Shown here piece by piece: positions 47,631 to 60,500 of a DNA stretch of 64,000 nucleotides. A program made the position numbers and the translations under genes. Below the pieces are notes generated by a model. It had not been told where the DNA came from. It did no database searches and saw nothing but the letters and a program-made list of their open reading frames with translations. Origin of the DNA: Channa striata. Lineage: Eukaryota; Chordata; Actinopteri; Anabantiformes; Channidae. Each line of letters opens with the position of its first letter. The stretch's first letter is position 1. The stretch covers positions 12,255,945-12,319,944 of the forward strand of contig CM065176.1 in assembly GCA_033026295.1 (NCBI GenBank), written 5' to 3'.

Positions 47631-48902
47631 TATACGCAACCTAAACAAGATCGGCTCTCAAATCCCTTCGTGCCTACCCACGAGATGCTAAACAGAATGT
47701 TCATGAATTAAACATCACTAGATATTATAAAATGAATTAATTATATATTGTAATTTCAAATCTAAAATCAATTTTGGCCTGTTGCCTAACATTCCAGGAC
47801 CTGTGGATAGAGTGCTTTCCTCTATAATTAGGTGTTCAGCTGGAGATGGGACAAAGCCACTGAAGTGGTCAGACACAGTGTTTACTCTTGTTTTGCATTG
47901 ATTTACACATGAACAACAGGTTTTCAAGCAGCACGTCTGGTCTTGGCCTAGTGTGTTTGAAGTGTGTTTGCTGAAAGCTGTGTGTTAACCTTGCCTATGT
48001 TTGCCTGTCTGTTGTTAGAAGCAGACGTGAGTTTTCATTTGAGGATGCCCTGCAGACCTTCTATTTGAGTCATCACAATCCAGACTCTGTGTTATCGGCT
48101 GTTCAAGAATGAAAATAAGTTTTTGCATGTGTTGTCATAGTGTAGAGTTGGCTGTAGTTAGTTTCTTTCTCTCTCTTTTTTTCGTAATGGATTTCATTCA
48201 CCATCAAAATGCCACATTAATCAAAGTGTGTGCTAAATTGGCTTACATTATGCAATTATTTTCAATTTGCTTAAAAAATATGTGGAGAGGTGCTGTCGAA
48301 GCCTATTGGGACACAACACTGGCAGAAGTGCTGAAATATTTCCTTCTAAAAGATGTCTGCTTGAATTATTATTATTGTTATCTGTTTATTATTTTACTAT
48401 TACTTTGGACTTATCACGTAAGTTGCCACAATGGGTCAGTGGTCTGCACGTTGATTTTTACTCCGGATGGCCTTGCTGGCACAATTCTTCCCAACTTCGA
48501 CATGTGGGAGAGAGCCGGGCCTGTGGGCAGTGGATGGCCACTCTACCAACTCAGCCACTGACACCCCTAGATTTCTGCTAGATTAATAAATTTGTTCAGC
48601 GTTCCTATTCATTTTAATTTTGTTACCATAACTACTCAGACTGCTGGAGCATAAGGAGAGTGTGCTGGAGCATAAACAACAAAGCAAATCTGTATCAGCA
48701 GGGGCAGGATGGGCTTGGGCATGGAGGACTGATTCTAAGCTTCAGGCTAGCACTAGTTTAAGTTATCTGCTGTAGCCTTAAAAACTGTTGAGGAAGGTAA
48801 AACCATCCTGGAATTATAGGCAAGTTTGTTCCAACTGTATATTGAACTGAAGCAAACTGAATAATTGAGCTTCAATTATCACCTCACTGTTTTTGTCTCA
48901 GA

Positions 48903-48950
48903 AAGATTTAGAATTCAGCTGAAACAATTCAGCTGAAATTCTAAATCTTA
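48903..48950. repeat. Near-perfect hairpin
   Basis: Left arm AAGATTTAGAATTCAGCTGAA pairs with right arm TTCAGCTGAAATTCTAAATCTT, with one bulged base and a loop of about four bases. It is in ppfibp1 intron 1. Confidence 0.8.
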
Positions 48951-50381
48951 ATGAAATAAGCAAAAGTTAAGAATGTTTTTTTAATGGTCTATTAATTTTC
49001 AGATTTCATTCAAATGAATGTAATGAATTTGTGATGAATTTAAGGATGCCAAATATTTGCCAACCAGCTATCAACATTGGTCAATCAGGCTTAAGGACTT
49101 TAATATAATTTGAGAAGGATCTTCTAAAAAGTAATACTTTTGTCCCATTTGTACATGAAGTCAGTTATTTACTAACTGTAGGCAGGCTTAGCAAAGTAGT
49201 TCAGTTGTAACCAATACTCAGAATTGTATTGTAGGAAACATTTTACTATAGAGCTGACGAATGTCATGCTTGCATGTCCTACTGTGCTGTGCATTGTAAG
49301 GGTTCATATGTTTTGGTGCATGCTTATTGTACACAGAATGGAAAAAGTGACCACAAGAATGCTGAAATCACCATGTTAGGCCTGTGGGTGGTTTCCATAA
49401 AGTTTGAGAATGGTAGAAGCACTGGGCACTCCCAGGATGTGAGGCAGTTGATTAAAGTAAAAGGTGTGTGTGTGTGTGTGTGTCTACGTATGTCTTTGTG
49501 TATGTAGATGTGCTCGAGTGTGTGTTAGTGCAGATGAGTTCCTGTGCATGCATGTTTTTGCAAGTGTGAATATACAGCACAGCCTTTTGATTAAACATCC
49601 AGGCAGAAAAGAACTGTTGTGGTGTTTGGGCAAATGTCCCAGGCTGGGACACTAAAATCTATCCTCACTGAGCTCCAAACAGAGTGCCCAGTGTCTTATT
49701 AGAAGGACATTTATTGGGGCCAATCTTTTAGGTAAATGGTCTTCATTATGTTCTGAAATACATTATTTATTAGTCTTAGTATGATAAAGCATACTTTTTC
49801 ATCTTCTCTTACATTTTTTAAACAGACAAATCCATCTTACAAACAGAGATTTATTCTAGACACTCTTGTCTTTTAGTCCTAGAGGGTTGTTGAGGACATA
49901 TTGAAGTAACGGTCTAATTCCTGGGTGGGAACCTTTTTGTAATGATATGCTTTATGCCAAACCAACTTTTATTGCTGTTTCCAGCCTAGAAAGCTGAACA
50001 CCACAGTTATGGCTTTGCTGGAGTTTTTCTCCTTCCACACCACTGGTGTTCACACCTCAGTCCCACAACGCTGCTGTCACAAAAGTCTATTCATTTATCA
50101 TTGTGTAAGACTGGCAGGTTCAGAAACCCAATAAACTTGTTTTAATTATTATTTACAAAATTATTATGTTAATACTGAATTCTGCATTTGTTGTTTTAGT
50201 TTGGTTTTACATGCATTATTTAGTTTGTTTATTGGTATTGTTTTAGAATTTACTCCTTCCTATAAAGGAGGACAAAATCCTGCGCAATATAAAGTTAACT
50301 TTTCAAGTTTTAAAAGTTGGGAAGTTTTTGTTTTATTACATGGAGGATGTTTATTTCTTTTAGGCTTATCAGTGACTAAAG

Positions 50382-53300
50382 ATGATGTCTGATGCCAGTG
50401 ACATGTTGGCTGCTGCCTTGGAGCAGATGGATGGCATTATAGCAGGTAAGTTGCATATATGGTTAAACATTGTGATTCCTTTTTTCTCAAGTTCTGTTGA
50501 GGTTCTTCATCAGTTGAGTCAATGTTTAATAGTTTAATTGAGAGTTTTTCTGTTGTCTTCTTACATTTTTGTTGTCTCCAAATAACTATATATTTGCATT
50601 AGTCATGTTACTTTAGATTTTGATAAAACTAATAATTATTATTATCTGTGCTATGACAAACAAAATATTCCTTTGTATTCTCTTCTGAATAAGTATGATA
50701 TGTACTACAGTGGATAAAAAAAAATATTTGGTCAAGTATGAATTTGCATGTATGAGTTTTATCTTTGAATTATAACTCCTTGTATTTTGTGTTCTGTCTC
50801 CTTATGTGCACCTTTTGCTTCAGGTTCAAAGGCTCTGGACTATTCCAATGGGTTGTTTGACTGTCAGTCACCCACATCCCCTTTTATGGGTAATTTGCGT
50901 GCACTTCACCTTTTGGAAGACCTCAGGAATGTCCTAGAATTGATGGATACAGAGGAAAGGGAGAGTCTTCGCTGCCAGATCCCTGACTCCACAGCAGATA
51001 GTCTGGTTGAGTGGCTCCATGGTCACCTGGTGAGAGTCTCATTTGTGGAAAATGCTTATATGCACCGTGGAACTCTCTAAAATAATGGGTGTATGGCATG
51101 GTGCTGCATCATGTTTATTGGAGGCCTTTTTTATTATAAGTAGGTACACACCATATCAGAATTAATGTAAAAACAAGGGTTACAGTTATGAGCTTTGAGA
51201 ACAACAGTCAGAACCAGAACCAGAACCTGACCTCAAATGAAAGAGGTGCTGGCGACAGGAATCACCTCTCAGTTGAAATTCTATGTTTGGACTAACATTT
51301 GTGTGTTTGGTATATGAAAGAGTATAATTGCCATGCAAATCTAGAGAGATTGACTAGGTACATCAGCTTGTTATGGTGGCTGAGATAGATATTTGCTCTC
51401 TTGTTTTTGTTTGTCAACCTGTCCTTTCCATTTTTGGGCAGATATTACATTAAGAAAGTAATATAGTGTGTGCTTTTGTCTGTTAGTAGCTCTCACCCTT
51501 GCATTCTACAGATCTACAGTGTTAAGACTATGTCCTGGCAAAATTAAAAAGTAAATACCCTAAAGAATGAATATCTCAATAGTATTAAATGTGGGTACAG
51601 ATTAAAATGCAGAGACATGGATCTTTTTTTTTCCTCTCCAGTGTAGGCTCAGCGCAGAATAATTTTAATACTATTGTCACATAACTGGTTTATGTGGACA
51701 TAGAAGGTGTAACATAAGGGAATTTTTCACTGTATGAAAGTGACTTTATAGTGTATGGGCTGAGGCATTCAGCGTTTTTGTTTTAAACTCCGGGTTACTT
51801 TGAGATTTCTTTACTTCTATTTTAACCTTTGTAAAAGGGTCAAATCCCTTCCAAGTTTTTTAAGTCTGGAAGAGGTTTTGTCTGTGTTGGTTGACTAAAT
51901 GTGCTCCATGCAAGCCTTAGCACATCTGGCTTGCTGTTAATTAATGTTATGGAATGAATTATAAGTCTAACTGCAGAGAGGCATGGGCAAACAGTCCTGT
52001 GTGCAAGGAGACGACCAACCTGTTTGCTGAACAAAAACATCCATGTCCCGTTCTGCTGAGATCCCTGGGAATGCAGGATGAAACACTGGTGTTGTCTGTG
52101 TCACAGCTAGTGCTCTGCGAGAAACATGCTGACTTTTTTCGGAGCCAAGATGGTGTTTAGGAGAGTGATGGGCTGTAGGCCAGATGAATGCCAGAGCTTT
52201 TGTGTAATGCTGTAACTCTGTACAGCAATCTCAATGTGAGCCTTCTTCTTGGCCATGTAAGGTTTCTGTTTGTACAGGGTAAAGCAGTGTAGTTAACACA
52301 TTTATGAGTTGTTTTGTTTTTAACAAGATCCACATTAAAACCTTTTGACAGAGTTGTATAAACAATAATTTGTATTTCAATTTGTTTAATTTAACTTTAA
52401 TTACAATAATTAGTTCCCTTCAATTCAGCCCTAGTCAGTAAGAACATTAAAGGATGAATAATGCATTTTTTCATGTGCTGCGGCTGCAGCTACTTAATGT
52501 CAGCCACTGGAGACATAAAGAGGGTCAGTCAATGGTCATATAGTGGTCTATCAACTGGAATCTGATCCTGGCTCTGAAGGGGAAGAACGTGCTGTTCCAT
52601 AATTGAGGCCAAGCAAGATATTTTGAATGTTGCATCTTGTCTATCTTTACTAACTAACGTCAGTAATTTCTAAAGGCAGCTAGAGTCAGCTAGCTATGTT
52701 AGCTTTAACAAAGATAAAATATTAGATGCTTACAGCTAAATACCAGAAAGACTCAATGTTCAATGGTTGGGCCTATTTTTAAAAGTTAATAGGTAGTTAG
52801 AGTTTAAAGTACACCTCCAACATTCTGCCTTGCTCCTTATTCTAGCAAATGGGCAGGGGTGGGCATATGTTTGCTTATCCAATTTCACAGTTTGGTGTGA
52901 TGTCACAGTAAGTCCAATTTCAACTCAACTTGCTCTCTAGGTGGGAGATTAAAATTTTTAACTTTAAATAATTTAAAAACATTATGGAGACAGAGTTTGG
53001 TAATTTGACAACACAACAACAGGGCCGCTGTTTTGAAAAAAAAATTCACAAAATCATCTGACATGACTTGGGTCTAATGCATTCTTTCTTTTGTTACTAT
53101 AGTCCAATGGGCACATCTCTCTAGGAGGGGGTGACCACTACCAGGAGAGGCTTTCTAGACTAGAAAGCGACAAGGAGTCTCTAGTGCTTCAGGTAGCCAT
53201 CCAGCAATGCATAGAATATTTTGCCAGTGCTAAAAAAACAACAAAGCTACTATGTAACTCACACTAGATGCTGGGTTTTTTTTTTTATTGTTTGGATTCA

Positions 53301-56300
53301 TTAATTTGTGTCCCTGCAGGTCAGTGTGTTGACAGACCAGGTCGAGGCTCAAGGAGAGAAGATACGGGACCTAGACATGTGTTTGGATGAGCACAGGGAA
53401 AAACTCAACGCCACCGAGGAAATGCTGCAACAGGTGTGTGTGGGTGGTGGTTAGGGGCAACTACTCATAAGCCAAGCCATAATGAAAGCTATGCATGTGT
53501 GGGAGGGACTGCAGTGTTTACCTGGATGCTCTGAGTTCATGTCATCCTTCAGCAAACATCTATGTTTACAATTTACAACCAGTCTGCAAATGTTTACCTT
53601 TAGCACTAAGAACTGAACCATAATCCTCATACTTTACAAGACAAACAAAAAGACTACACAGTCCTTGCTAGTCTGTATTGTACATGTTGTCAGCTTTGAT
53701 CATAGCGCATTACATATTTGCACCTACATTGTATGTTGTGTGCTGACATGACCATTTTTTTGTTTGTTTGTCTTGATTTATCAATTTAGGAACTTTTGTG
53801 CAGAACTGCACTGGAGACCCAGAAACTGGAGCTGATGTCAGAGGTGTCCAACCTAAAGCTGAAGCTAAACACCATAGGGAAGGAGAGACTTGACTTTGAT
53901 GAAAGATTTAGGGACAGTGAGGTATGTAAGCTAATTCCTCGAACAAGAACCTGCTTTGTTTCTGCCTGCATCCATTCTCTTCTGCTTCAGTGCATACGCA
54001 GGCATATGTGTACATACAAACAGTTTCTCAACCATATCAAACAAACACACATACATGTTACCTGACAGCTGTGTGAGAAAAGAAACACCTATTTTATTGC
54101 CTGTTTCAATGCAGCTGTGTTTAGAGAAAGAGGGGGAGGAAGGAAAAAAATGTTTAGCACAAATGCTGCTGGCCAAGAGAAATTAACTTGCTCTTTGTTA
54201 TGATAAATTTAAAAAACAGTGGCGTGCATAGGTTTTTGACCTTTCTGTTAATCATTCATGCACTAGAAATGGGGAGATTTCTAGATGCAGAATACTTGAG
54301 AAGATGTCAGACATTCCATGTTATTGTTGTAGACACATGGTTTTCTGTCCCACCCTGTTGCTGTCCACGTTATGCCTCAAACTTTAAAAATAACCCCTTT
54401 TCCCAAAAACAGATCTTATTTTATTGCAGCAACTTTGAAACATCTACACAATTGTACAAACTATAATTGTACAAACAAACCACAATTGTTGTTTCACATA
54501 TATGTTGATTCGCTTTCTTGTATTTCACTGCATAATATGCTGACTTCAATAATGTTTAATGGAATCAAAAAGATCTGATTAAACCTGAATACCTCTCTTT
54601 ATAAAAGCAGTAAATCTAAATTGTAAATGTAATTTTAAAAAGAAGTTTTGTGTATAAATTTAATTAATATATAACATTATTTAATATTATAAACTTATCA
54701 TTTAAGTTTTGGCAGTGATTATGGACCTTGTGTTCTTTCAGGATTTGATTTTGGAAATAAATAACCTGCGGTACAGATTGACAGACCTGGAGAGTGAAAA
54801 ACTACAATACGAAAACAAAATGAAATCGTCAAAGGTGAGTTGTCAAAGGGGAAAAGCTGTCCACTGTCTTTGTTTAAAAAAAGAAAACCTCACAAGCATC
54901 TAATTTTTCCTGGCTTTGAATGGTCGTCTCCACTATTCTGTTTGGGGTTTGAATACACACAATTCATACCAATTCACTACATAACAAGATGCAGACAAAA
55001 TCATTCTTCTCTTTCTTGCGTTATTAAAGCTCTTGGCATATAATACTGTCATCATAACTGTGCGACCAAAATGCCTCCACACATTTTCTTCTTGTCAGCT
55101 ATTGTTAACGCCTCTTAATATAGCTTTGTTTGGAATTTATTCTGGTTCAGGTTCTTTTGCCTCTTTTTTTTTTTTTAAATCTGCTCACTTATTTAGCAAG
55201 TGTTGCACTTAGGGTATAACAAAAACACATTGACCACATGCACCTAACTATCTTAATTTGAATCTTCGTAATTTCCCCTATTTCATCTTCTTTTTTCTCT
55301 GCTGCTAGTCACTACTGGCCAAGCTTTCTAGCCTGAAACAAATTGGTCAAATGCAGTATGAGAAATATAGTAAAGAGCGCAAACTCCAGGCCATAAATGT
55401 TTGGTTTTCTCAGGACGACTGTTGTGCCATATGATTATGGTTTTTGACATATCCCTTTTTTTTTCTTTTTTTTTCCTTTTTTTTTTTCTTTTTTTTTGGC
55501 ATTTGTAATAAAAAAATTACACTTTTTACATAACTGGAAACTGGTTATGCAGGACATGTTAAACCTACAAGTTGATCACAAATGTATAGTTCATTAATGC
55601 AGGTTGAAATGACCATTAAGGTCAGCATCAATACTGTCCAGAAGCTGCTGTCTAAATGTGAATGTACACAAATGTTAAATAAAGTTTAACATTTGTGTAC
55701 AACAAACTAAATTAAGCCTTTTTGCCTTCATCATTGTCAGTTTTCGTATAGTTATTACTTCATATTAACACCCTACTTTTATTGTCCTATGCAGAAGGAG
55801 GCTGCAAAGGAGAGCAGCAGTGCTATTATAGAAACAAGCTGAACTGAGTCAGACAAAACATACAGCAGATATCTTAAACATGTAGTTTTATATGTGTCTC
55901 CTGTATTCAGCGTTTGCCATCCTGTCAGCACACCTTACTCTTCAGAGCAGGTGTAGTCTGCATACCTGTTGGCCACATCAGCATCTGAGAACCTCTGTGT
56001 TTGAATTTGTTTGTAATGTTGTGTCTGTGTGGAGGAAATGTGCTCACTTTTCTCCTTTGTTGGACAGGAGGAGCTCGCCATACTGAGGAGGCAGCTGGAG
56101 GGCAGAGATGGAGAGACAAGATTACAGGATGAGACAGGATTCAAAGCACTCACCTCAAGCAGTGCAGACCCCTTAGAAAGAGGTGGGGAAGCCAGTCAAA
56201 TCATAATGTTCTGTTAAAAAGAGCATGATAATGTTTATCTCACATGTTCAACTTTACGTAAAGTTATTGAATGAACAACTTTATATAACTAGCAAAGCAT

Positions 56301-57497
56301 TAGGCTAAGTCCTACAAGAAGTCACAAACTGCTACAAACCAGTTTTTGTTTCAATTCTTTGTCCTGTTGTTTAGTCTCTCATCCAGATGAAACTCTTAGA
56401 AAGAGGCTGAAAGAAAAACGTAAGGGGGGTTTTATGTTTGTTTATCATTGCATTTCATTACTGCACCCACCTCAGCCCGTTTGCATGAACGAGCATGAGC
56501 CTCCTGAACTCTGCTTGTCCATTATAACCCATTGGAGTGCTAATACTACACCACTGAGCACCACATCTGTTCAATTGTTTCAATGTGTAAGGATTTTCTA
56601 ATGAGCAAATACATCCGAAAGCACTCATGATTGTAATTGAGTGCACAACAGCAACAAGGAATGTCTGTTTTTTTTGTTGTTTTATAGTAATGAGGAATGA
56701 ACTGTATTGTTTGTCATAACCACTCAGGCTGCTCACTCATGCTCCTCCCTCATGTCCTCCAACAATAATCATCTCTCCCCAGTCTCCTAAACCTTCCACT
56801 GCTCACACCAGCCAACAGTGTGTGTCTAACTGTAATGTTGTGTTTATTGCTGTGCAACAGTTTCCTTATTGTGATTGATGTCTGTTTCTTCCACTATCAG
56901 CAGTCCTTCACAACAGTTTAATGTTTTCATTTTTCAGTATGCACTCATTCTGACAGATATTTCAAAATGTCACATTACTCTTTACACAAAAATCTCCCAC
57001 ACTGTTAAACTAGTGTAAAAGTAATGACTAGTCTGTTCTTAGTAGAGAAGACACAGAAGCACCTTTCCTTTGGAATACATGGAAGCAATAAACGTGAGAG
57101 CAAATATACAGAAGTCCTCTAAAATGTATCTGTAGTGGTAAAGGTTGACTGCTCACACATTTGATTGCTTTGTGTGTTCCAGAAAGGAAAATGCTATAAC
57201 AAAGTTAATATGTAGCACAACAGCTCACACACAGATTGGGTGTATCCATTTGAAGGTTAAAAAAAACATTGTGCTATCACTGGAATTACAGTCAGTAATA
57301 TTATAGTCCCTATGGTAATAGTTATTTAAACCTTCTGTTTGGACTCTGTGTGTTCAGAGCTACCATCCATGCTCAGACATAACACCATGAGCACTACAGG
57401 TCTTTGTCATCATTTTCTCTCCTTTTGTAGATGTGGAAGTGCAGAGAATGAAAAAGGCAGTTGAATCATTAATGGTAGCCAATGAAGAAAAGGTACC

Positions 57498-57529
<32 letters not shown>

Positions 57530-60500
57530 TTACAGTGTGTCACACCAAATGATTTAGCTCGAATAATTGAAAAATATCCCTCATGTCCATTAATTTCTCC
57601 TTTATGCAGGATCGTAAGATTGAGGAACTGAAGCAGTCACTGTTGCGGTACAAGAAAGTTCAGGAAATGGTGATGTCCATGCAAGGAAAGAAAGGTGAGA
57701 CATCTGTCAGAGAGAAATATGATTATTTGTTGTCAGATTTTTGCACAGATTATGCCTTTTACCACATCTGGAAAGGCTAAGAAAGTGGTAGATTTCATGA
57801 GGTTTATGACCACAATATGCATTTTAGCATCTTATTTATTTTTGAGAACTGACTCTGCCTGAGACTAAACCTCCAAGACTGTCCACTTCAGAGACAGGCT
57901 TTCTCTGTGATTACAAAACTCTTGTCAAAACTATGTTAAGAATCTAAAGCAATTTAAACATACTAGTGTTCTTGATTAAAAAATATTTACTTTGGCTGCA
58001 GCTTGAGTCCACCTGAGAACTATCTTGAGGAACACACACGCCAGTTCCCCATCCACCACAGCACAGTTACAGTTAATGCATGTTGGTCACACACTGACCT
58101 CATTTCAGTGTGTTTGACATTCACCTTGCACTGACTTGTAACTAGAGCTACAGATGAATGGTCCTGCTTTATCAATTTACACATGTGACGCTTTGGTGTT
58201 TTTTTGGGCATCCCTCTCTGTTTTTCACCCTAAGATTTGGGATGGGTTAATTAATGTCAAATGAAAATTAAAAACTGGGTCTTAAATCCTTACGTGGTAA
58301 ATGGTTGTTTTAATTTTCATTGTATTCTCCACACAAGAAAAAAACAAAGATAACGAGCATGTTGAAAGTAATGGTGATGGATCCTTCGCATTCCTGTCAA
58401 CCAATGCTGTGTCTGTGGAATCAGAAAGACAAGACGTTACAGATGTTGAGCAAGTCGAAAGAAGGAGCCCAACTGAGGTTAGTACATAATGTTACATGGT
58501 ATCACAAATGTTTGAAAGTCAAACGCTCGAGAGTGGCATGGACTATATTGCAAAAATTATTACTAACAGTATTGAAAAGGGAATTTCACACACTGTTGTT
58601 TGAGTGAAATAAGTCTGCTCAGTATTTATTGGAATCCTCACAGCATTTATATATTGTGTTATCTTCCTAATTTAAAGCTAATCATTAGTTTTTATTTATT
58701 TATTTTGTTCACAAGCAACTTGAAATCTCATCGTACTTAAAAGTGGTGGGGAAAAAAATAATAGCTCCTTTTAAGTGTTTTAACTTTAATATCAATGTTG
58801 AAGGTCTGTTTACCTGAATATCATCTCCAGCTCTTTAAGCGTGTGCAGATGTAGAATACTGTCTCATTGTGGCACAGGGAGAATAAACGGTATAATGGTT
58901 TAAGAACATAATATAAGTTTTTCAACTATAAAGTTTTGTCTGTTTTCTAATCTTTTGATCTGTACCTAGCTGGAGAGGCTTAATGGACCAAGTGAAGAGC
59001 CTTTACCTACACCAAGCCCTTCAGACCTAGAGCAAGTCTCAGTGTCCATGCCAACAGATTTAGAAAGGTGAAATATAAAGAAGACTTTTTTTTTCACTGA
59101 TTTCAAAGTTTGATCTAAAGTTCAGCTGTTATAGGTTTATTTTGTTGTTCTTCAGTTTTTTGTAGATGTTTGTTTTTACAGATACTTAATATTCTTTGTA
59201 CAAGCTACTATGTTTGTACTACTATTTATTTTTGTAAATTAGTATGAATAAATTGCCCCATGTAAAGGTAATGTTTATGATTTTACATATTTAATTGCCT
59301 GGAAGAAATAATATTTGGTGCTGTGCCATATTTTCTACTTAAATGTGTCAATGTCCTATGTCTGTAATTTTATGTAAAAAGTTCCTTGTTTTAACCACTT
59401 TTTCTTTGTTTCTTTTTTGGTCTCCACATAATCATTACGTGTTTATATTAATCAATGCTAAAGTTGTAATAATTTGTCCATTAATTCACCTTTATTATTA
59501 TTACAGCTCATAACAAGATTTTCCACTGTGTTAAAAGGCACCTGTTTTCTCTCTTCATTTTAAAGAGAATGAGAGAAAATGTCTCAGGTTGCCTCCAAGT
59601 TACACACAAGAATAACTATGGGAAACAAGCTTACATACTCAAATGGCCTGCCAGGACCGAGGTTTATGTTATGATTTGTTTTTTCAGCAGCCAAGATACC
59701 ACAAAGACTGGGAGCCAAGACCACCTGGATAGGAGCAATAATGAGAGGGTAAAAGGAAAACATCTATTTGGATAAAATTCTGAAGAGTTCACAAACTTAA
59801 ATGCCCCTTTATATCATTAGGGTACTTATAATTAGTTATGAATACATGTAAGCCTCACTTAAAGTGCTTGGATTGGATTTTCTGCTTTACACATTTTCAA
59901 AGCAATATGTAAAAAAAAAAAAAAAAAACACAGATGCTGTTAATCAGTTATCATCTTTGCCTTTTCAGAAAACAAGTGAAGAAATCACTAAGCTGAATGA
60001 AAAACCACCCATTTGTCCCTCTGCCACTTTACCTGCCCGCATAGAAGATGACGGCTTTGGTTCCAAAAAGGCTCGATCATCTTTTGGAAAGGGTTTCTTC
60101 AAGGTCCGGGGGGGCAAGAAAACCACCAACACTCCTAACCTTGGTAAGAGCAAACCAAATGACTTAAGAGCAGGATAAAGGAGTTAAATCTGCAAGGTGA
60201 CTCAATCTTGCCATGATACGGCAATGTGAGACTGGCTGTTTACTAGGGACGCGGATTTTCTTGGAGGACCGTCTTCAACTTTTTTAGCTTCATAGCCACA
60301 CCCATGAAATAAACTATATAATTTGCAGACCACTCAAAATGTGGTGTATTTCTGTACGGATTTTTTAGTCTATGTATTTTTTGTGTGTGAGAGAGACTGT
60401 ACATACGTGTTTCTTTTTTTCCGGCACTTGAGCCCTCTTATTTCAATTATAATTTCTACCCTTTGTCTCCCCCGCCCCCCATTTTTGGACCGTGTCCTGT

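Larger units (their letters stand above)
41282..50363. other. Probable ppfibp1 intron 1
   Basis: About 9 kb without a supported coding exon. It holds (GT)n at 44077-44103, a MITE-like element (44664-45270), a Tc1-like remnant (45440-46030), one copy of a dispersed repeat (46816-47630), a short hairpin (48903-48950) and (GT)n at about 49464-49482. ORFs of 134 codons at 41550 and 150 codons at 48109 have no family resemblance. Confidence 0.55.

Noticed and set aside
48109..48561. 150-codon plus-strand ORF
   Set aside because: Hydrophobic, low-complexity translation of AT-rich DNA in an intron; the 3' part looks like a dispersed repeat.
48430..48570. Possible tRNA-like or SINE sequence (GGGTCAGTGGTCTGCACG)
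   Set aside because: Resembles repeat-type sequence ending in ACCAACTCAGCCACTGAC, but no clear A/B boxes or cloverleaf could be drawn.
49464..49655. ORFs reading VCVCVCV or THTHTH
   Set aside because: Translation of a (GT)n microsatellite.
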